Assembly (NCBI RefSeq): GCF_004121075.1
Contig: NZ_RHLN01000007.1
Location: 31,860-95,859 of the forward strand
Source: Lutibacter sp. HS1-25
GTDB taxonomy: Bacteria; Bacteroidota; Bacteroidia; Flavobacteriales; Flavobacteriaceae
Length of the DNA stretch: 64,000 nucleotides
Direction of reading: 5' to 3'
The notes under the pieces are model-generated. The model ran no database searches, had not been told where the DNA came from, and worked only from the letters and a program-made list of their open reading frames with translations. Made by a program: the position numbers and the translations under genes. Positions 19,701 to 28,544 of the stretch are shown piece by piece (position 1 is the first letter of the stretch; each line of letters starts with the position of its first letter).

Positions 19701-21992
19701 TTTTACGGTGGGTACAGAATCTGTAACTACCATTTTCCAAGTTCTATTGATTGCCTTTGCTGATACAGTTGTTGTTACACCAGTTATTCCTGCGCTAAAA
19801 TCTTTTGTAATAGTTCTTGTTGATGTTTCATCGCCATCATTATGCCCCCAAATTAAAAAGGTTTTATCTCCAAAAAAATTATTTGTATTTTGTTTGTTAG
19901 TAACTGCAATCTCTTTGATTCCAATGGTAATATCATCTAAAGTATTGATTGTTTTTGACTGTTTTTGACTTAATTCAGAAGTATCATCTTGCCCTATACC
20001 AGTTACATTATAATTAAATCCTACGTTTTCCGATTGATCCCAAATAACCCTGTTATCGGAATCTACATAATCTTGTGATGTACCATTAACACCCAATGTA
20101 ATACCATATTTAATTGCTAAATATGATTCTACTTTACTTTTATTTACAGGTGTCAATTTTTCGTTAAAAATCAAAATTTCAGCAATACCACCGTTCCACC
20201 CTTTACTTGGAGTTGATGGATGTCCGCCAATAGCAGCAAATGGACTAGGTGCATTATATGTAACTGTAGTAGCTGAACCAACGGAAGCTCCATTGATAAA
20301 AAGCTCTGAATTTGAGTTTGAAACCAAACTATAGTTAGCAATAAATGGCATATTATTAGCTACAGTTGTTGTTGTTACTACTCCTGAATTACCACTTCCA
20401 TTCATTCTTGCTCTAAATGTAGGTGTTGCGTCTGAAAATTCTAAAAGAATATTATCCCCTGAAGTATCAGCTATATTTAACACTTGTTTTTGCCCACTAG
20501 CACTAAGTCCTTCAGAAACTGTGAATGCAGTTACATCAGCACTACTAGCTAATAAACTTGTTTTTATAATATCATCAACACCGTCAAAATTAAGCATTGG
20601 ATTAAAGTTAATGCCGCTTTCAGTAAAAATAGGTTTGTTTGCTCCAGTAGTTTGAATGGCATTATTAGCATTAACGGTGTTGTCTAACCAATTTAGTACG
20701 GGATCACTCTCTGATGCCGGATTGCCCGCAGTTACTTCAACTCCTTTATTTGCTTTAACCCATAGTTGAATCTTTCCAGCAACACCACCAGGACGAATTG
20801 AGTTAGCCAAATCAATAATTTGAATATTATGAGATACACCAAAAGAATTACCGTCTTTTGCACACCAATGGGCAGCCTCTGTTTTAGATTTTAAATAATA
20901 GTTTCTAAAACCTTGTGCGTAACCAGTTCCATTACCTGCAGTAATAAAACTACCAATAATTGAAGATTGTGCTAAATCTGATAATCCTGCCGATGAAATA
21001 TCAATCGTAGTCTCGCCATTTGCATAGATAGCATCTGTAAAGCGAGTTACAGTAATATCAGGATTATTTAAAACATGGATAAAATGTCTGTTTGTATTGC
21101 CTGTTGCTGATCGCGATCCATCAAATTCCCAATCTACAGTTTGATTATCAGCTCCAGGAGCCATAATAGGCCACTGACTTCTTATTTTTTCAGACTCTCC
21201 TCCAGAAGCAGCTGTTTCTGCTTTTGATTGTGTTAAAATTATTGAGTTTCCCCAATCACTCACATTAGTAACTGTTCCAGTTGCATCATACCCGTCATAT
21301 AGAGTTATTGACCCTGTTGCCAAATCAGACGAACTGTCGCCATGTAAGACATTCCAATTAGATCCTGTGAATTCTACCAGTGTTATGTAAATAATAACTT
21401 TATTTGAAGTAGTTCCTTTTCTTACAATTAGGTTAGTACTTGAGGTCAAATGTGCAATTCCTGTAGCAGAATCAGCGCCATCAACTGTATCATCATTCAT
21501 TATTCCAGTAATTATTGGAACAACTTTATTTGGTGAAACAATCCCAGCTCCTGACACATCTATATTTACAAAATTAACACCATCTAAAGATGCTGAGTAT
21601 CGTCCTCTAACAATAAATTCATTTACACCACCTACCGCTCCGGTGTATTCCCAGATATCAGTATTAAAACGCATATTATTGGCTATAGAACCTGCTTCTC
21701 TATAATAACTAAGCGTACCTGTTCCTGTTAAAACACGTGCTCCTGCCATATCATCACCTTCAAGAGCACCAGTATTTAAATCTGATCTTCCTGCGTGCGT
21801 TTTACGATTATTTGTTGGTAGCGCAAATGCATTTGTAAGTGAAGAGACTGCTACAAAACTTGTATTTGTACCGCCAGTATTAGGTATATCGTCTTGTATG
21901 TGCTGAATTTTAAAATCTTGTGAAAAAAATATAGAACTATAAAATAGACATAAAAACACAAGAAATTTTTGACGAATATTTGTTGTTTGCAT
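16785..21992 (-). CDS. Giant LamG-domain surface protein with T9SS sorting signal
   Basis: A 1735-aa secreted protein. The Sec signal ends near residue 25 (LCLFYSSIFFSQ). Residues about 30-330 form a beta-rich region with gliding-motility/adhesin-like repeats. A LamG/concanavalin-like domain follows around 470-630 (MLNFDGVDDIIKTS, GWNGGIAEILIFNEKLT). A second lies around 845-1040 (DMYLSAGNVNNLANTNYTISAWVKR, LDGSVDEVRVWNVAL). The last 80 residues are a type A T9SS sorting domain (LYNSLGQLQQVWNG, LATGMYLVQINTTTGSIVKKVIIE). It is probably exported through the type IX system to the cell surface and binds glycans. It is divergent from the sulfatase, sharing a 189-bp promoter region. Confidence 0.85.
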   Translation of the reverse strand: MQTTNIRQKFLVFLCLFYSSIFFSQDFKIQHIQDDIPNTGGTNTSFVAVSSLTNAFALPTNNRKTHAGRSDLNTGALEGDDMAGARVLTGTGTLSYYREAGSIANNMRFNTDIWEYTGAVGGVNEFIVRGRYSASLDGVNFVNIDVSGAGIVSPNKVVPIITGIMNDDTVDGADSATGIAHLTSSTNLIVRKGTTSNKVIIYITLVEFTGSNWNVLHGDSSSDLATGSITLYDGYDATGTVTNVSDWGNSIILTQSKAETAASGGESEKIRSQWPIMAPGADNQTVDWEFDGSRSATGNTNRHFIHVLNNPDITVTRFTDAIYANGETTIDISSAGLSDLAQSSIIGSFITAGNGTGYAQGFRNYYLKSKTEAAHWCAKDGNSFGVSHNIQIIDLANSIRPGGVAGKIQLWVKANKGVEVTAGNPASESDPVLNWLDNTVNANNAIQTTGANKPIFTESGINFNPMLNFDGVDDIIKTSLLASSADVTAFTVSEGLSASGQKQVLNIADTSGDNILLEFSDATPTFRARMNGSGNSGVVTTTTVANNMPFIANYSLVSNSNSELFINGASVGSATTVTYNAPSPFAAIGGHPSTPSKGWNGGIAEILIFNEKLTPVNKSKVESYLAIKYGITLGVNGTSQDYVDSDNRVIWDQSENVGFNYNVTGIGQDDTSELSQKQSKTINTLDDITIGIKEIAVTNKQNTNNFFGDKTFLIWGHNDGDETSTRTITKDFSAGITGVTTTVSAKAINRTWKMVVTDSVPTVKLSIPKAMVSSAYSTGENYIMIVADDALFTTNVTSATMKDKGSDLEADWYFEGTKYITFGSTPISAEFSRAVSFNRSDMYLSAGNVNNLANTNYTISAWVKRSPGAGKFDVVSKRNYFGENTDLEPGEDKDGYYNHGYAFRINKTNQFRMVWRDPDDTVNQIMQTSATIPENEWHHICATYDSSVGLNGTTSLYIDGYLEDSDDTLNPMNVPSDAHFMIGAAHHIKRQQKLDGSVDEVRVWNVALSGDQIRYIMNQEIIENGALADGKVLPSATTKNEIISIPWANLIAYYPMSRFVFGSVKDESNSGHDASMINYDFVDAQTAPLPYKTIQDGAWDDKNTWLNGNVQYLPGVDSYLDALETIDYNIVQIDHDVTLDNSNTTLIPASRNGNRTVLGLIVNAGGKLQVDGITDISTGTGTGYGITVSHYLKLDGTIDLEGESQLIQTVDSDLDKNSLGVLERDQQGTANKYSYNYWGSPVGATKISKDIAINDYSYILSDVLYSDSNNKVTYVVGYNYDGSVVGTTVKIADYWIWKFANKKAGTYSEWQHMRSTDTIYAGEGFTMKGVGTGNVKTFQNYVFRGLPNNGKITVNVSENNQYLVANPYPSAIDAFKFLADNSPTGTGSLSNGGLYFWQQYKGTSHILAEYEGGYATLNLGGAVPANVPASSISSNKPTLADLKTPGQYIPVGQGFFTESGGAVNANIEFNNSQRIFIKESDERPLDTISIFMKPGSTKSKAAASVKRGDVRPKFRLGFESPQMGHRQILLTIDQNTTDGVDWGYDGEINGLVADDMFWNIQNKKYVIQGLPDANIDREVPLGVIMGKAGIATIKIDDLENVDENVEVYIKDALLGTTTKINNQPFEINLEAGTYVDRFSMVFAPQNTLDLEETILKQGLLVYMDHNTDEIQIKNTTQAVLKSIKLYNSLGQLQQVWNGNLNAPSLTLPINNLATGMYLVQINTTTGSIVKKVIIE

Positions 21993-22104
21993 AAAATGAG
22001 GGGTTTCTATAATTTACAATATTAACTATTTTATAGATATATAACAAATATTTTAATTTATTGTAAAAAATCCTATACCAATCAAACAAACATTTGCATT
22101 ATTT

Positions 22105-22144
22105 CCTCAATTATGAGGCTAATTCATAAAATATGATATATTTG
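22105..22144 (+). promoter_or_regulatory. Candidate sulfatase promoter with small dyad
   Basis: TATATTTG at 22137-22144 matches TAnnTTTG and lies 37 bp before the sulfatase start. No TTG is found at the -33 distance. A CCTCA/TGAGG dyad (22105-22118) overlaps that place and could be an activator site. Confidence 0.4.
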
Positions 22145-22181
22145 CCAAAATAATTTTTTAAAAAAAGTAGTAATCCCTCTT

Positions 22182-25100
22182 ATGAAATCAAAAATTACCT
22201 TAGCCTTTTTATTCTTCATTTTACTTTTCAACAACCTATTTTCTCAAGGAAAACCTAATATCATTTTAATTATTACTGATGATATGGGATGGTCTGAAAC
22301 AAGTACAGGATTAACCAATTTAAATAATCCAAGTGACTTTTATGAAACACCAAATTTAGAAACTTTAGCCAGTGAGGGCATTGCATTTCCGCACGCCTAT
22401 GTTAATGGGGCAAATTGCGCACCTACAAGAGCTGCTATATTAAGTGGACAATATGCCGCAAGACCAACAAATAATGTTTTTAATGTTTATGACTTAAATA
22501 GAGGGAATGATAGTAGTAATTCAACTTTGATAGGACCTACTATGGGATTATCAGGAAACAACAACATAGACGAAATTCCAGCCTCGGCAATTACCATTGC
22601 AGAAACCTTGAAAACTGCGGGATATGCAACAGCACATTTTGGTAAATACCATATGGGTGAAAATGAAAATACAAACGTTTCTAATAATGCCCCTACTGAC
22701 CAAGGTTTTGACAAAAATTACGGTGGAGGTACAGCGGGAACACCTGGTGTTTATCATGCTTCAAATTCAGGAGGTTGGAAATGGCATAGTAATATACAAG
22801 GAACAGATTTAGATCCTTATGCTGCACCTTACACATCTGCAGAGTCTGAAATCATACTTGGAGCGGGCAATACATCTCTTAGTGGTACTACAAAACATGT
22901 TACAGATGCTATAACTTTGGCTGCTTTAGATTTTATGAATGGTAACAATAGCAATCCATTTTTTATGCACTTTAGTAATTTTGCAATTCACAGTCCTACA
23001 GCTAACCAACACGCTCGTCCTGATTTATTGGCAAAGTATCAATCAAAAAAGGCTACAAATCCAAGTGCAATGGGGCATAACAATGTTGGATTGGCCGCTA
23101 TTTTAGAAGGTATGGATCAAAGTATTGGCGTTTTAGTCAATTATTTAAAAAATACTGATGACCCTAGAAATCCAGGACATAAATTAGCAGACAATACATT
23201 AATATACTTTATTTCAGACAATGGTGGCGCTGAAAACACTCAAGAAAATGGACCTTTAAGGGGTATGAAAGGAGAATATTATGAAGGTGGAATAAGATCT
23301 GTGACTGTAGCTTGGACTGGTGGAAATTTATTAGCTAATAAAGGAACTGTTAATACAACACCAATTATTGCATTTGATTTATATCCAACATTTGCTGAAG
23401 CTGCCGGTGCAACTCTTCCTGTGGGTTATGATATTGATGGCGTAAGCCAATGGCAAATGTTAACAAACGGAACTAGTATGACAAGAGAATCTTTATTTTG
23501 GCATTTCCCTGGATACTTAATTGATTCTAAACGTACCCAAAAACCCGTTACTGTTATTAGAAAAGGAAATTATAAATTACACCACTTCTACGAAACTGCA
23601 GAATATGAATTATATGACATTATTAATGATATAAGCGAAACTACAAATTTATTACCAAGTACAGATCCAGCAATTATAGATATTGCAAATGATATGATTG
23701 CAGATATGCAAAATCATTTAACAAGTACCAATGCACCTCTGCCAACTTTTAGAGATACAGGTGCAACAGTGCCTACACCAACTTCGGTAAGTCTTGATAT
23801 AACACCTAATTCAACTGATGGCTGTCAAGTTTCAAGTGGTTATGAAGCTTATTGGGATTTTGATACTGCAAGCAATGCTGATGATGCCTCTGGAAATAAT
23901 CACAATCCAAATATAATTACGGGCACATTGACTTATGATTCTTCTGATTTTAAAGAAGGTGATCAATCTGTTATTTTTGATGGTTCAACAGAAATTCAAT
24001 ATAGTAATGGCGCATTTTTATCTGATGCAACCACAATGAGAAGTATTACTGTTTGGATAAAGCCTTCATCATTATCTGGTACTCAAGAAATTTTCGAAGA
24101 AGGCGGAAGTGGTAATGGTCTAGCCTTGAGACTTAATAATGCTACTATAGAAGCTAGGTTAACTAACAACACAGATCCAGATGAAGATGTGACCGCTAGC
24201 TTTCCTTCTGATGGTGCTTGGCATCATGTTGCCTTGGTTTTTGATGGAGCTAACACAACTTTGTCTCTTTATATAGATGGTGTACTTGCTAATTCAAACA
24301 CAAGCGCTTTTAGTGTTTTAGATACACACTCTAGTCCAGGTGGTATTGGAGGTGTTATTTCTGGAGACGCATATGGAAGTGCTTCTGGCGATAGTTTTTT
24401 TACAGGTAAAATGGATGCATTAGCACTATACAACGCTGTATTATCAGAAACTGAAATACAAAATTCTGCTTGTTACTCATCTTCTTGTACAACAATATTA
24501 AAAACAGATTTTGAAGCATTTTGGGATTTTGATATTGCCAACAATGCCAATGATGTTTCAGGAAATGGGCACCATCCACAAATACCAATATCTTCAGGTA
24601 TTTCTTTTGATTCTTCAGACTTTAAAGATGGTGATCAATCTATTGTTTTTGATGGTACTGAAGCAATTCAGTATGCAACTAATTCTAGTTCTCCCGATGA
24701 TTTTTTAAATACCGCCACAAGTTCAAGAAGTATTGCTGTATGGGTCAAGCCAAGTAATTTAACTGGTAATCAAAATATTTTTGATGAAGGAGGCAATAAT
24801 AATGGAATCGCTGTTAGACTTTCAGGCAATAAATTGGAATCTGTAGTTAGAGACTCTAATTCAAATGCCAGTATTATTGACGCAACATTTCCAAATGATG
24901 GCAAATGGCATCATGTAGCTATGACCTATAATGGTTCAAGCCATAAACTTTATATTGATGCAAGTGAAGTTGCTAGTAATGAAACAGGAGTTCCTGCAAC
25001 AGTTACTTCTCATGCAAGTTATGGTGGTATTGGCGGTAAATTAAGTAGTGCTGATAGTTTTCAAAATACAAACGACGCTTTTTTTATAGGAAAAATGGAT

Positions 25101-26966
25101 GCTTTTGTAGTATCAAATAGTGCATTGTCTTCAGATGAAATAAATAGTTTAACAACACCTTGGTATTTAGGAGTTGATAATGACAATGATACTTATTTTG
25201 GTAATCAAATTATTGTAAACCAATGTGCAAGTCCAGGAGTTGGTTATACGTTATCAGCTTTATCCATAACAGATTGTGATGATACTAAAGCTACTGTTTA
25301 CCCTGGCGCACCTGAAATAGCAGATGGACTAGACAATAACTGTGATGCTACAATAGATGAAGGTATTACCTATACTTTTAATGGAACTTGGTCTCCGGCG
25401 GACCCAAGTGGTTTTAATACAAATGCACCAATAATTATAAACGCTAGCAATGCTGTAATTACTTCAAATACAGTATGTACAACATTAACTGTAAATTCTG
25501 GAGCAAGTTTAACTGTTAACTCTGGTGTAACACTTACAATTAATGATGCTGTTAACGGATTAACGTTAGAGTCTACTTCTACAGCATATTCAAGTCTAAT
25601 TGTGGATGGTACTGTTACAGGAACAGTTCTTTACAAACGTCACATTAATAACACAACTACCTCTTCACGTGGGAACGATTTAATTTCAGCTCCTTTAAGC
25701 GGTCAAGCTTTTAATGATTTTGCAGTTGCAAATTCTAATATACCTGTTGTAGCTGGAAACACACTGCTTTTTGGACCTTACAAAAACACCAATCCAACTG
25801 CATATGAATCTTGGGATACTTCAAATACAACTCAATTGATACCGGGAGTTGGTTATCGTTCTGGTTCTACCAACAATGGTTCATTTACTTTTTCAGGAAC
25901 TGTAAATACAGGTAGCGTTACAGTTGCATTAACAAGTCCTGCTGGTGGTAGCAAATGGAATTTAATTGGAAACCCATACCCTTCTTACTTAAAAATAAAC
26001 GATGGTGTTGATGGTTTTTTAAACAATACCACAAATCAAGGACTGCTAGAAGATAGTTCTAAAGCAATTTACGGTTACAATGCTACTGATACAGGTGGAA
26101 TTTGGACTATCTACAATTTAGCAAATACCGATGCTAATACCTTAATCGCTCCAGGGCAAGGATTTTTTGTTGCCTCTAAAACTGAAACTGGTGGTGATAT
26201 TCAGTTTACTCCAGCAATGCGAAGTATAGGTGATAATGATGATTTTATTCAAGGAAAAAGCAATAAAACAAACCTAAATTTAAAACTTCAAATTGCCAGT
26301 GATTCAAAATTATATAAAACAGATTTTTATTTTAATAACAATTCAACCTTAGGTTTAGACCCTGGTTATGATGCTGCTGTATATAGCTCATCTGCTCCTA
26401 AATTTGCCATTTATTCACATTTAGTCAACGATAATATTGGACGAGATATGGCAATTCAATCGCTAAACACCAAAAGTGCATCTGATGTTCTTATTCCTAT
26501 TGGAATCAATGCTATTGCTGGGGAGCAAGTAACTGTTAGCATTTCAAATTCAACTTTGTCTGAAGCTATATTTGTGTATTTAGAAGACAATGTAGCCAAT
26601 AAAAGAACCTTATTAAACAATGAAAATTACACATTTACTGCTACCGAAGATTTAACAACAACAGGACGTTTCTTTATAAACTTAAAACCTGCCGAAATTT
26701 TAGCTGTTGACGATTTACAACAACAATTAAATAGCTTGGTAGTTTACACAAGCACATTGCCAAAAACAATTATTGTTAACGGACAATTAACAGATATTAC
26801 AACTTTAAACCTATTTGATATTCAAGGTAGAAAAGTTTTCACTCAAACCCTTGATCAAAATACCAATAGCAATAAAATAGATGTTTCTAGATTTGATACA
26901 GGTATTTATATTGTACAAATAAAAAGCAATGCTATTTATAAAACTCAAAAAGTAATTATTAGATAA
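22182..26966 (+). CDS. Sulfatase fused to two LamG domains with T9SS sorting signal
   Basis: A 1594-aa secreted, multi-domain sulfatase. After a signal peptide (about 1-22) a type I sulfatase domain spans about 25-520. It has the metal-binding start NIILIITDDMGWSE and the formylglycine motif CAPTRAAILSGQY, where Cys79 would be oxidised by a maturase absent from this window. HFGKYHMGE and SDNGGAENTQ complete the metal and substrate site. Two LamG-like domains follow (about 550-760 and 770-990), each opening with AYWDFD or AFWDFD and containing WHHVA. A MopE-like calcium motif (DCDDTKATVYPGAPEIADGLD), a T9SS-associated beta region and a type A sorting domain (FDIQGRKVFTQTL...VQIKSNAIYKTQKVIIR) end the protein. 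Sulfated algal polysaccharide is the likely target. Confidence 0.9.
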   Translation: MKSKITLAFLFFILLFNNLFSQGKPNIILIITDDMGWSETSTGLTNLNNPSDFYETPNLETLASEGIAFPHAYVNGANCAPTRAAILSGQYAARPTNNVFNVYDLNRGNDSSNSTLIGPTMGLSGNNNIDEIPASAITIAETLKTAGYATAHFGKYHMGENENTNVSNNAPTDQGFDKNYGGGTAGTPGVYHASNSGGWKWHSNIQGTDLDPYAAPYTSAESEIILGAGNTSLSGTTKHVTDAITLAALDFMNGNNSNPFFMHFSNFAIHSPTANQHARPDLLAKYQSKKATNPSAMGHNNVGLAAILEGMDQSIGVLVNYLKNTDDPRNPGHKLADNTLIYFISDNGGAENTQENGPLRGMKGEYYEGGIRSVTVAWTGGNLLANKGTVNTTPIIAFDLYPTFAEAAGATLPVGYDIDGVSQWQMLTNGTSMTRESLFWHFPGYLIDSKRTQKPVTVIRKGNYKLHHFYETAEYELYDIINDISETTNLLPSTDPAIIDIANDMIADMQNHLTSTNAPLPTFRDTGATVPTPTSVSLDITPNSTDGCQVSSGYEAYWDFDTASNADDASGNNHNPNIITGTLTYDSSDFKEGDQSVIFDGSTEIQYSNGAFLSDATTMRSITVWIKPSSLSGTQEIFEEGGSGNGLALRLNNATIEARLTNNTDPDEDVTASFPSDGAWHHVALVFDGANTTLSLYIDGVLANSNTSAFSVLDTHSSPGGIGGVISGDAYGSASGDSFFTGKMDALALYNAVLSETEIQNSACYSSSCTTILKTDFEAFWDFDIANNANDVSGNGHHPQIPISSGISFDSSDFKDGDQSIVFDGTEAIQYATNSSSPDDFLNTATSSRSIAVWVKPSNLTGNQNIFDEGGNNNGIAVRLSGNKLESVVRDSNSNASIIDATFPNDGKWHHVAMTYNGSSHKLYIDASEVASNETGVPATVTSHASYGGIGGKLSSADSFQNTNDAFFIGKMDAFVVSNSALSSDEINSLTTPWYLGVDNDNDTYFGNQIIVNQCASPGVGYTLSALSITDCDDTKATVYPGAPEIADGLDNNCDATIDEGITYTFNGTWSPADPSGFNTNAPIIINASNAVITSNTVCTTLTVNSGASLTVNSGVTLTINDAVNGLTLESTSTAYSSLIVDGTVTGTVLYKRHINNTTTSSRGNDLISAPLSGQAFNDFAVANSNIPVVAGNTLLFGPYKNTNPTAYESWDTSNTTQLIPGVGYRSGSTNNGSFTFSGTVNTGSVTVALTSPAGGSKWNLIGNPYPSYLKINDGVDGFLNNTTNQGLLEDSSKAIYGYNATDTGGIWTIYNLANTDANTLIAPGQGFFVASKTETGGDIQFTPAMRSIGDNDDFIQGKSNKTNLNLKLQIASDSKLYKTDFYFNNNSTLGLDPGYDAAVYSSSAPKFAIYSHLVNDNIGRDMAIQSLNTKSASDVLIPIGINAIAGEQVTVSISNSTLSEAIFVYLEDNVANKRTLLNNENYTFTATEDLTTTGRFFINLKPAEILAVDDLQQQLNSLVVYTSTLPKTIIVNGQLTDITTLNLFDIQGRKVFTQTLDQNTNSNKIDVSRFDTGIYIVQIKSNAIYKTQKVIIR

Positions 26967-26978
26967 TTAATTCAAAAA

Positions 26979-27134
26979 ATGCATAACAAGCCCAACAAAA
27001 ATCAAATAACAAGAAAACAAGCTATACAAAAAATGGGGAAATACGCTGCGCTTACAGCTATGGGAACCTTTTTAATTTTAAACCCTAAAAAGGCCCACGC
27101 ACAATCAGCAGACCAACCTGAAGACCCAGGATAA
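26979..27134 (+). CDS. Small Tat-leader-like secreted peptide
   Basis: A 51-aa peptide starting 12 bp after the sulfatase stop. MHNKPNKNQITRKQAIQKMG precedes a hydrophobic stretch (YAALTAMGTFLILNP) and an AHAQS cleavage-like site, leaving a mature part of only about ten residues (SADQPEDPG). The N-terminus resembles the degenerate Tat-like leaders (TRKQAIKK) of small flavobacterial proteins, but has a single Arg rather than a pair. A hairpin terminator follows. A truncated copy lies at 16384-16599. Function is unknown. Confidence 0.55.
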   Translation: MHNKPNKNQITRKQAIQKMGKYAALTAMGTFLILNPKKAHAQSADQPEDPG

Positions 27135-27200
27135 TCGTATTTTTAATCTTTTTTTAATTAAAAATTAACTGATTTTAAATTGAATACAAAAAACAAACTG

Positions 27201-27259
27201 ATTTAGACTTTTTGACAACAGGTTATTTAGCTTACTAAAAGTTGTCAAAAAGGCTAAAT
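27201..27259. terminator. Strong hairpin, probable terminator
   Basis: Positions 201-219 and 241-259 of this kilobase (27201-27219 and 27241-27259) form a 19-bp stem with one mismatch and a 21-nt loop. It follows the small Tat-like peptide gene on the plus strand and the 32-aa frame on the minus strand, so it could stop both transcripts. Confidence 0.6.
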
Positions 27260-27357
27260 TAATAACATTTTATCAGCACCAAAGTTAACATCCCAAACGA
27301 AAAGCTTATCATAAAAATAACGATAAGAACTAACGATATAAATTTTATTTTATTCAT
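27259..27357 (-). CDS. Possible 32-aa single-pass membrane peptide
   Basis: ATG at 27357 to TAA at 27259 encodes MNKIKFISLVLIVIFMISFS and 12 more hydrophobic residues: one membrane helix with a basic N-terminus. It is the only frame downstream of the predicted promoter and operator at 27483-27528, with a leader of about 120 nt, and its end overlaps a terminator hairpin. No homolog is known to me; the call rests on context. Confidence 0.35.
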   Translation of the reverse strand: MNKIKFISLVLIVIFMISFSFGMLTLVLIKCY

Positions 27358-27482
27358 TGCTTATTTTTAAATTTATAAATCAAATTTAAAATGGTACTAC
27401 AATAAAACTATAAAAAATTTCTAAGGGGTTTTATATTGATTTTCTTTTTCAGGATGATAGCAAACATCCCCAATTCACAATA

Positions 27483-27528
27483 CAAATGTAGTTTGTTTAA
27501 TTATAAATAGTTTACGGGTTTCCGTAAA
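27483..27528 (-). promoter_or_regulatory. Dyad operator plus -7 box (copy B)
   Basis: TTTACGGGTTTCCGTAAA at 27511-27528 is identical to the 18-mer at 2445-2462. The minus-strand TACATTTG box (27483-27490) again lies exactly 20 nt away. It sits 19 bp beyond the stop of the LuxR-type regulator and would drive a short transcript across the 32-aa frame and antisense to the small Tat-like peptide gene. Confidence 0.6.
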
Positions 27529-27546
27529 ATCAAAAAATAAATTTTA

Positions 27547-28215
27547 CTAAATAAGTCCTAAATCTTTGGCTATTGCAACCAAATGAGCTGTATTATTAGC
27601 ATTAAAATGTTCTTTTAAAAATTTCAATCTTTTTTCAACAGAACTAATACTCGAAGGTTTCCATTTACGCTCTTGCAATTCATCACTAACCTGCTCTTGA
27701 GAAAAGCCTTTAGAAAGACCGTTTATCATAAATAAATCGTGTTCAGTAACTTCTACGGCATTGCTCTTAGATATTGCAGATGAACATTGTAAAGAAATGT
27801 AAGGGCTGTCTGAATTGTAAATTTGCTGCATTGCTTTTTTCAACTCTCGCAATCCATCCCTACTTTTCCAAACATAAGCATCTACTTTAAATCTATTAAT
27901 TAAGGTTTGTATTGTAAACGATCTGTTTTCTATTGAAAAGACAATAATTTTTAATTTTGGAAATTCATTTCTAACAGCTGCTACCAATGCTTCACCCGAT
28001 GTAAGTTTTTGTGTTTTACCATCTTCTTCAAATGATAAATCACTTATTAATAAGTCGTATGGACAACCATCCATAGCTGCTCTTTTAAGTTTCATCAACG
28101 CTTCATCACAATATTGAATATTATCAATTTCAGCAATGCCAAGTTTACTTAGTTCTGACTTCATTCCGCTGTTTATATAGTCCATATCTTCAGCTATCAA
28201 TACTTTTTGAAACAT
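27547..28215 (-). CDS. LuxR-type response regulator
   Basis: A 222-aa transcription regulator. Residues 1-130 form a receiver domain: the acidic pocket in IAEDMD, the probable phospho-Asp in LLISDLSFEED (about Asp59), and the conserved Lys in YVWKSRDG. The C-terminal part (about 155-222) is a LuxR/NarL-like helix-turn-helix, somewhat divergent (LFMINGLSKGFSQEQVSDEL, SSISSVEKRLKFLKEHF). No intact kinase is adjacent, but a decayed kinase HATPase fragment lies just upstream (28283-28395) and resembles the TPR kinase at 2806-4743. The dyad sites at 2445 and 27511 are candidate targets. Confidence 0.88.
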   Translation of the reverse strand: MFQKVLIAEDMDYINSGMKSELSKLGIAEIDNIQYCDEALMKLKRAAMDGCPYDLLISDLSFEEDGKTQKLTSGEALVAAVRNEFPKLKIIVFSIENRSFTIQTLINRFKVDAYVWKSRDGLRELKKAMQQIYNSDSPYISLQCSSAISKSNAVEVTEHDLFMINGLSKGFSQEQVSDELQERKWKPSSISSVEKRLKFLKEHFNANNTAHLVAIAKDLGLI

Positions 28216-28282
28216 AGTATTTTTTTTTAAATCTAATAAATGTTTTAAATCCGCTACTTATAGCAGTATCAAAAGTAACTAT

Positions 28283-28395
28283 TCATTTTATAGATTTTAT
28301 ACGGGTTTCCTCATTTTGAAGATCATTTTTAAATTTTAACACATTTAAATCCAAATCATCCCAAAATTTACTGAAATTATTATTTAGACAAGCTC
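28283..28395 (-). pseudogene. Remnant of a histidine kinase HATPase domain
   Basis: In one minus-strand frame this stretch reads NNFSKFWDDLDLNVLKFKND, then LQNEETRIKSIK and a stop. It aligns with VKYSDNGKGLELNELKFKNG, LKNIKTRIKSLYG of the TPR histidine kinase at 2806-4743. Key G-box residues are lost (DNGKG became WDD), and upstream sequence is no longer alignable. It lies directly upstream of the response regulator gene, the usual place of a partner kinase. Confidence 0.7.
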
Positions 28396-28544
28396 ATAAA
28401 TAAAGTGCTATTTTATTTAAAGCCGTTTTTTAAAAGGGTAGCTACTATCATTACAATCACAATAAATTACATATTTATTTCAGATTTGAAATAACATACA
28501 TAATTCAATAAATTAACAGCTAAAGTAAAATCAATCACAATTTA
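28396..28544. other. Non-coding remainder of the 28.2-28.5 kb gap
   Basis: AT-rich DNA between the decayed kinase and the 3' end of the Omp85-like gene. No terminator or gene was recognised. Confidence 0.3.

Noticed and set aside
28301..28310. A third ACGGGTTTCC-like site upstream of the response regulator
   Set aside because: It lacks the right arm of the dyad and is explained as coding sequence of the decayed kinase fragment (EETRIKSIK).
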